Source: Diphasiastrum complanatum
Lineage: Eukaryota > Streptophyta > Lycopodiopsida > Lycopodiales > Lycopodiaceae
Reading direction: 5' to 3'
DNA length: 64,000 nt
Assembly: GCA_029204225.1 (NCBI GenBank)
Contig: CM055097.1
Location: 61,100,229 to 61,164,228 of the forward strand
Shown: one piece after another, positions 60,578-64,000 of the stretch
Layout of the letters: each line of letters begins with the position of its first letter
Position numbering within the stretch: the first letter of the stretch is position 1
Program-made: the position numbers and the translations under genes
The notes under the pieces: generated by a model
Told to the model about the DNA's origin: nothing
The model's database searches: none
The model's input: only the letters and a program-made list of their open reading frames with translations

Positions 60578-63157
60578 TTGTGCCAAATTTATGATGAAAA
60601 ACGATCATACCACGTGGGCTCGGTACCTAGTTTTGATACAATTTGGCTGCACTGAGGCTGCATCAGTGCAACTTGCCTTCATTGATGAAGCTATTTGGCA
60701 TTAAACCTGTGGGATGTCTCTGACATCTTATGTGTGAGGCTTGAAAGTTGAGTCTTTAGGTTCGTGCTCTATCCACGAATTCACGCATAATGCATAATGC
60801 ATCGTTATGCCATGTTGCTATTGAAAAGGAAATCCCATGTGTTCAAGCTAATCAATGTAGTTTGTGGAAAAATTATGTATGGGGTAAGGCCTCAGGCTGG
60901 GCCCTTCCCCCATGGGAGGCCCCCGCCCAGGGGCCTTCCCCATCTTAATAACCTCCAGATTTAAAAAAAAAAAAAAAAATAGAAACGTTTCTAAATATAA
61001 TAAATTTGGATTTATGTGACTTTTAAAAAATAATAGGTTTTGAATTGTGAGACTTTTTAAAAATAGAAAGTAAGCTTTACACTTTTGTAAGGTGCTTTAG
61101 TCACTTTCTCAAAATAGTAATAGTACCTTACAATGTGTAACTTATTTAGTGCTCCATAAAATCATGTATAGGTACAATATTATGCCATTTAAGGCATCCT
61201 CCAAATGCACTCTAAAAAAATCTGGAGGTATGCTTCATATTAACATTTATTTTTAGCAAGATATCATCCTTATAGCACGTCCTTTATGGCATACCACAAC
61301 ATTCTTGTTTTCACATGAATTATTGCCACTTGAACAACAACAATTCCTTTGAGATTTTCTTTTTTTAATTTCAAGTTTTCCTACATAATGTAGATTTATT
61401 TCACCTTTGATCACACACTTTCTCCTTAAATGGAACGTGTAAATCTTTTTGGCCCTGCCTTGCTTTGCAAGGTTGCTTTGCAAGGCATGTTAAAGATTGA
61501 CCTGCTTGTGTTGTGGTTTTCTACAGAAGAATTACCTTTCCCTGATATGATTAAAAAAAATTGACATCTTCAATGTTTTCGTGATGGCGCATTTGGGAAG
61601 TATACAGATGCTCAAGCAAAGAAATAACCTCCTTCTATGGTTTTCATCATAACAGAGTCAATCTGATATAAACAGCTGATATTGTGAACTCTCAACACAG
61701 ATTTACAATTCACAATCTACGACTACTTGCTCATCATAAAACTTTGAGACTCTTTACTATCTAACTTGAGCTTGGAGTTAGCCTTGCCAATCCTATCAGA
61801 AGAGCCTACCTAGATTTCTAGATGACATGGGCATTTTGATTGGATACGAATGCTACAAACACTGATGAGAAAAGACTACTTTTATTACTTAATGGTGTGC
61901 ATAAGTGTATCAGCACATCATGTCATTCCATCTTTCTAATGCACATGATTCATTTCAAAACTTATCTTTTTATGATTATTTGAACAGATTGGATGCATTT
62001 TACATTTATACTTTGGAGGTGATCCTATATTTGCTTGGATAACTATCTCTATAAATGTCATGAATTTCGCATCAGGATGAATCCTCTTTATTGTACTTTC
62101 ACAGTTAAAGCGTCATCCTTTTAATCCTATGCATCCAAACTCTCTATGAGTTGTTGAAGAAGGATGTCAAGTACATCATTACACCTGAACTTACCAATGC
62201 TTTTAAGACATTATTGTTGTTCAAGTGCAAGAGCCTTCATTATGACCACCTTATTGGAGCATATTTATGCAAATGCAATACAGTGCTTACGGGTTGTTCA
62301 AATATCACTCTCAGATCACTAAACACTCTTTTCTCACTTCAACACCTTTGCTACAACCCATAAGACCACAAAATTCAAGTTAACACTACTTAAATCATAC
62401 TCTTTGCACTCTGATCTCATCTCAAAAACACACATCAAGCCACACTAATGGCATTACTACTCTTCTAGCTTTAGGTTCACCATTGACAATACGTTAACAC
62501 TATCTTCATCATTACCACTACTTTTAACACTAGTTTTCAACATTGATTTAACTCTAAAAGCATAAAAATAGAATGGTAACCAAATGATGGGAAAAAGTCT
62601 TGTGCTCCTTAGGTTATCCTTCCCTACAAACAAATGCCTTCATTACAAACCTAATGCATGAACAATAGAAAAGCATTCCTAAGATCCAAAGCATCAAGCA
62701 ATTAAAGATAGAAGCTTGGAAACCGAGAAGATCATCTTTTGACATTTAGCAATAGCACTTTTAGGATCCAAAATACACAAAAAAAATCTTTCCTTATAGG
62801 GAGGGTCTTTGTGATTGGACCACACCAAAGTCAAGTCCTTGGTCCAATCACCCTTCTTTGATTAATTATTTTTGTGCTTCAATGCAACTCTATTGTGGAA
62901 AGGAAGGCAAGGGTATGTGTATTTGTGACTACTTTCTGAAAATCGGGTCCTTTGAAAATCTATTTGTATATCCCAAACACTTGTGCATGGAATATAGGAC
63001 TGATTTGGTTGCTTCGATTTTTCTTTAGTCACTAAGTGTCACGAATGGCATAGATGTAACAAGTGAGATTTGTTGTCAATATGCACTTCTTTAGGCATTG
63101 GAAGTACTTCAGCATGGCACGTTGATCTTCTTTTAAGATGGGTTGTCTCCATGTTGG
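60578..63157. other. Intergenic DNA
   Basis: No gene is supported. A GC-rich island with paired C- and G-runs lies at about 60,895-60,945 (GGGAGGCCCCCGCCCAGGGG). The rest is AT-rich, with short frames only. Confidence 0.5.
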
Positions 63158-63793
63158 TGTTGGAGGATGCAAGCTACGCATAAAGCAGCTGCGTCCAAAA
63201 AAGGCACCAAAAAGAGTGCATTTGTCCCATAAGCAAATGGAGACTATAACAGAACCCACATATAAGCTCATTATAGACAATGTACCCTTGTCCCCTGGTA
63301 TCAGCCGTTTGGGGTCAAAGGGGAATGATGGCGGGTGGCTAGGCGGTGGGGATGGGACCTCGCACGCGGCCCGCAGGCGCGCACGATGCGCCACATCATC
63401 TATTGGACCACTCTCGCTACCGACAAACTTTGAGGTGGTATCAGAGCAAGTGTTTTGGTCCTGAACGCAACCAAGTGGGGGTTTCTTTCGCCCTGTGCTC
63501 ACTTGAGTGGGGGTGTTGGAGGATGCAAGCTACGCACAAAGCGGTTGCGTCCGAAAAAGGCACCAAAAAGAGTGCATTCGTCCTATAAGCAAATGGAGAC
63601 TATAACAGAACCCACATATAAGCTCATTGTAGACAATGTACCCTTGTCCCCTGGTACCAACCCTTTTGGGGTCAAAGGGGAATGATGGTGGGTGGCTAGG
63701 TGGTGGGGATGGGATCCCGCACACGGCCCGCAGGCGTGCACGACGCGTCACATCGTCTACTGGACCGCTCTCCGCTGCTGACAAACTTTGAGG
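63158..63793 (+). mobile_element. TRIM-like miniature LTR element, 636 bp
   Basis: Two direct repeats of about 280 bp (63,158-63,435 and 63,514-63,793) both start TGTTGGAGGATGCAAGC and end GACAAACTTTGAGG. They differ at roughly 25 positions, mostly transitions. Between them are only 78 bp. These open with TGGTATCAGAGC (63,436-63,447), the iMet primer site, directly after the first repeat. They close with the purine run GAGTGGGGG directly before the second. This is the layout of a terminal-repeat retrotransposon in miniature: LTR, primer site, polypurine tract, LTR, with no coding capacity. Open frames across it are fortuitous. The right ends are not TG...CA and no target duplication is clear, so exact LTR ends may be a few bases off. 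Mobilisation would need proteins from another element. Confidence 0.85.
63436..63447 (+). other. Primer-binding site of the TRIM, tRNA-iMet type
   Basis: TGGTATCAGAGC follows the first terminal repeat directly and is identical to the primer site of the complete copia element. Confidence 0.9.
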
Positions 63794-64000
63794 TTGTTTG
63801 ATTATTCTCCTTCTTACCAATCCTTATAATATCATCCTTTTCCCTCATTGGAAGGAACTTCCACTACGTCATCGAACACTATCCCCAACATTTTGAAGGG
63901 TGGATATGTAGTTTTCTTGGTGAAAGGTGTGAGACATAAGCAACATCCATTATTAAGAATTTCACACAATTTGAGGGTGCTATAAGGACGTCAAGGTTAA
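63794..64000. other. Right edge, unassigned
   Basis: No feature recognised in the last 207 bp. Confidence 0.5.

Noticed and set aside
63032-63820. Open frames of 80-156 codons across the right-end repeats
   Set aside because: They arise from the two GC-rich terminal repeats of the TRIM; the same peptides appear twice because the repeats are duplicated.

Overview
The window is nuclear DNA of a land plant. It carries a spliced WD40 gene with plant-type introns and an intronless MIZU-KUSSEI1 (MIZ1, DUF617) gene, a family I know only from land plants. The rest is dense with Ty1/copia and Ty3/gypsy elements. Their primer-binding sites match plant initiator-Met and Asp tRNAs. Introns of several kb and nested, decayed retrotransposons suggest a large, repeat-rich genome such as a fern or gymnosperm; the species is not determined. 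I see no rRNA, tRNA, CRISPR or organelle-derived segment.

Layout. 0.65-12.1 kb (+): the 3' eleven exons of DCAF13/SOF1, a nucleolar WD40 protein of 18S rRNA processing, with the 5' exons off the left edge; its largest intron holds a possible TA-flanked element and a G-rich block. 13-34 kb: layered LTR-retrotransposon debris with copia relics on both strands, gypsy LTRs with Asp-tRNA primer sites, a gypsy gag, a 36-bp inverted repeat, a tandem GAGTCATT array, and copies of an unidentified repeated ORF. 34.5-34.86 kb: two possible terminal exons of an unidentified gene, ending exactly where a young copia element begins.

34,857-41,287 (-): a complete Ty1/copia element with 655-bp LTRs differing at about two positions, a 5-bp target duplication, primer site, polypurine tract and one intact 1317-residue Gag-Pol frame. 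43.2-44.0 kb (+): the MIZ1-family gene, in a stretch unusually rich in long (GA/CT)n microsatellites (42.5-47.5 kb). 45-51.2 kb: further copia relics. 51.66-54.0 kb (+): a multi-exon frame-shifted gene of a family I do not recognise, with transposase-like spacing of D, CxxC, H and E residues. 54-63 kb: AT-rich repeats, another long GA array, a copia leader/LTR fragment and a possible small exon group. 63,158-63,793: a compact TRIM-like element, two ~280-bp terminal repeats around 78 bp holding only a primer site and a polypurine tract.

Only DCAF13/SOF1, the MIZ1-family gene and the young copia Gag-Pol look like intact coding units. Most other coding similarity is broken transposon sequence. 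The strongest structural observations are a gypsy insertion whose two ends now lie about 6 kb apart in opposite orientation yet share target duplication CAAAT, a four-copy CCAAT array with ~33-bp spacing in two copia LTRs, the TRIM, and the unidentified gene at 52-54 kb.
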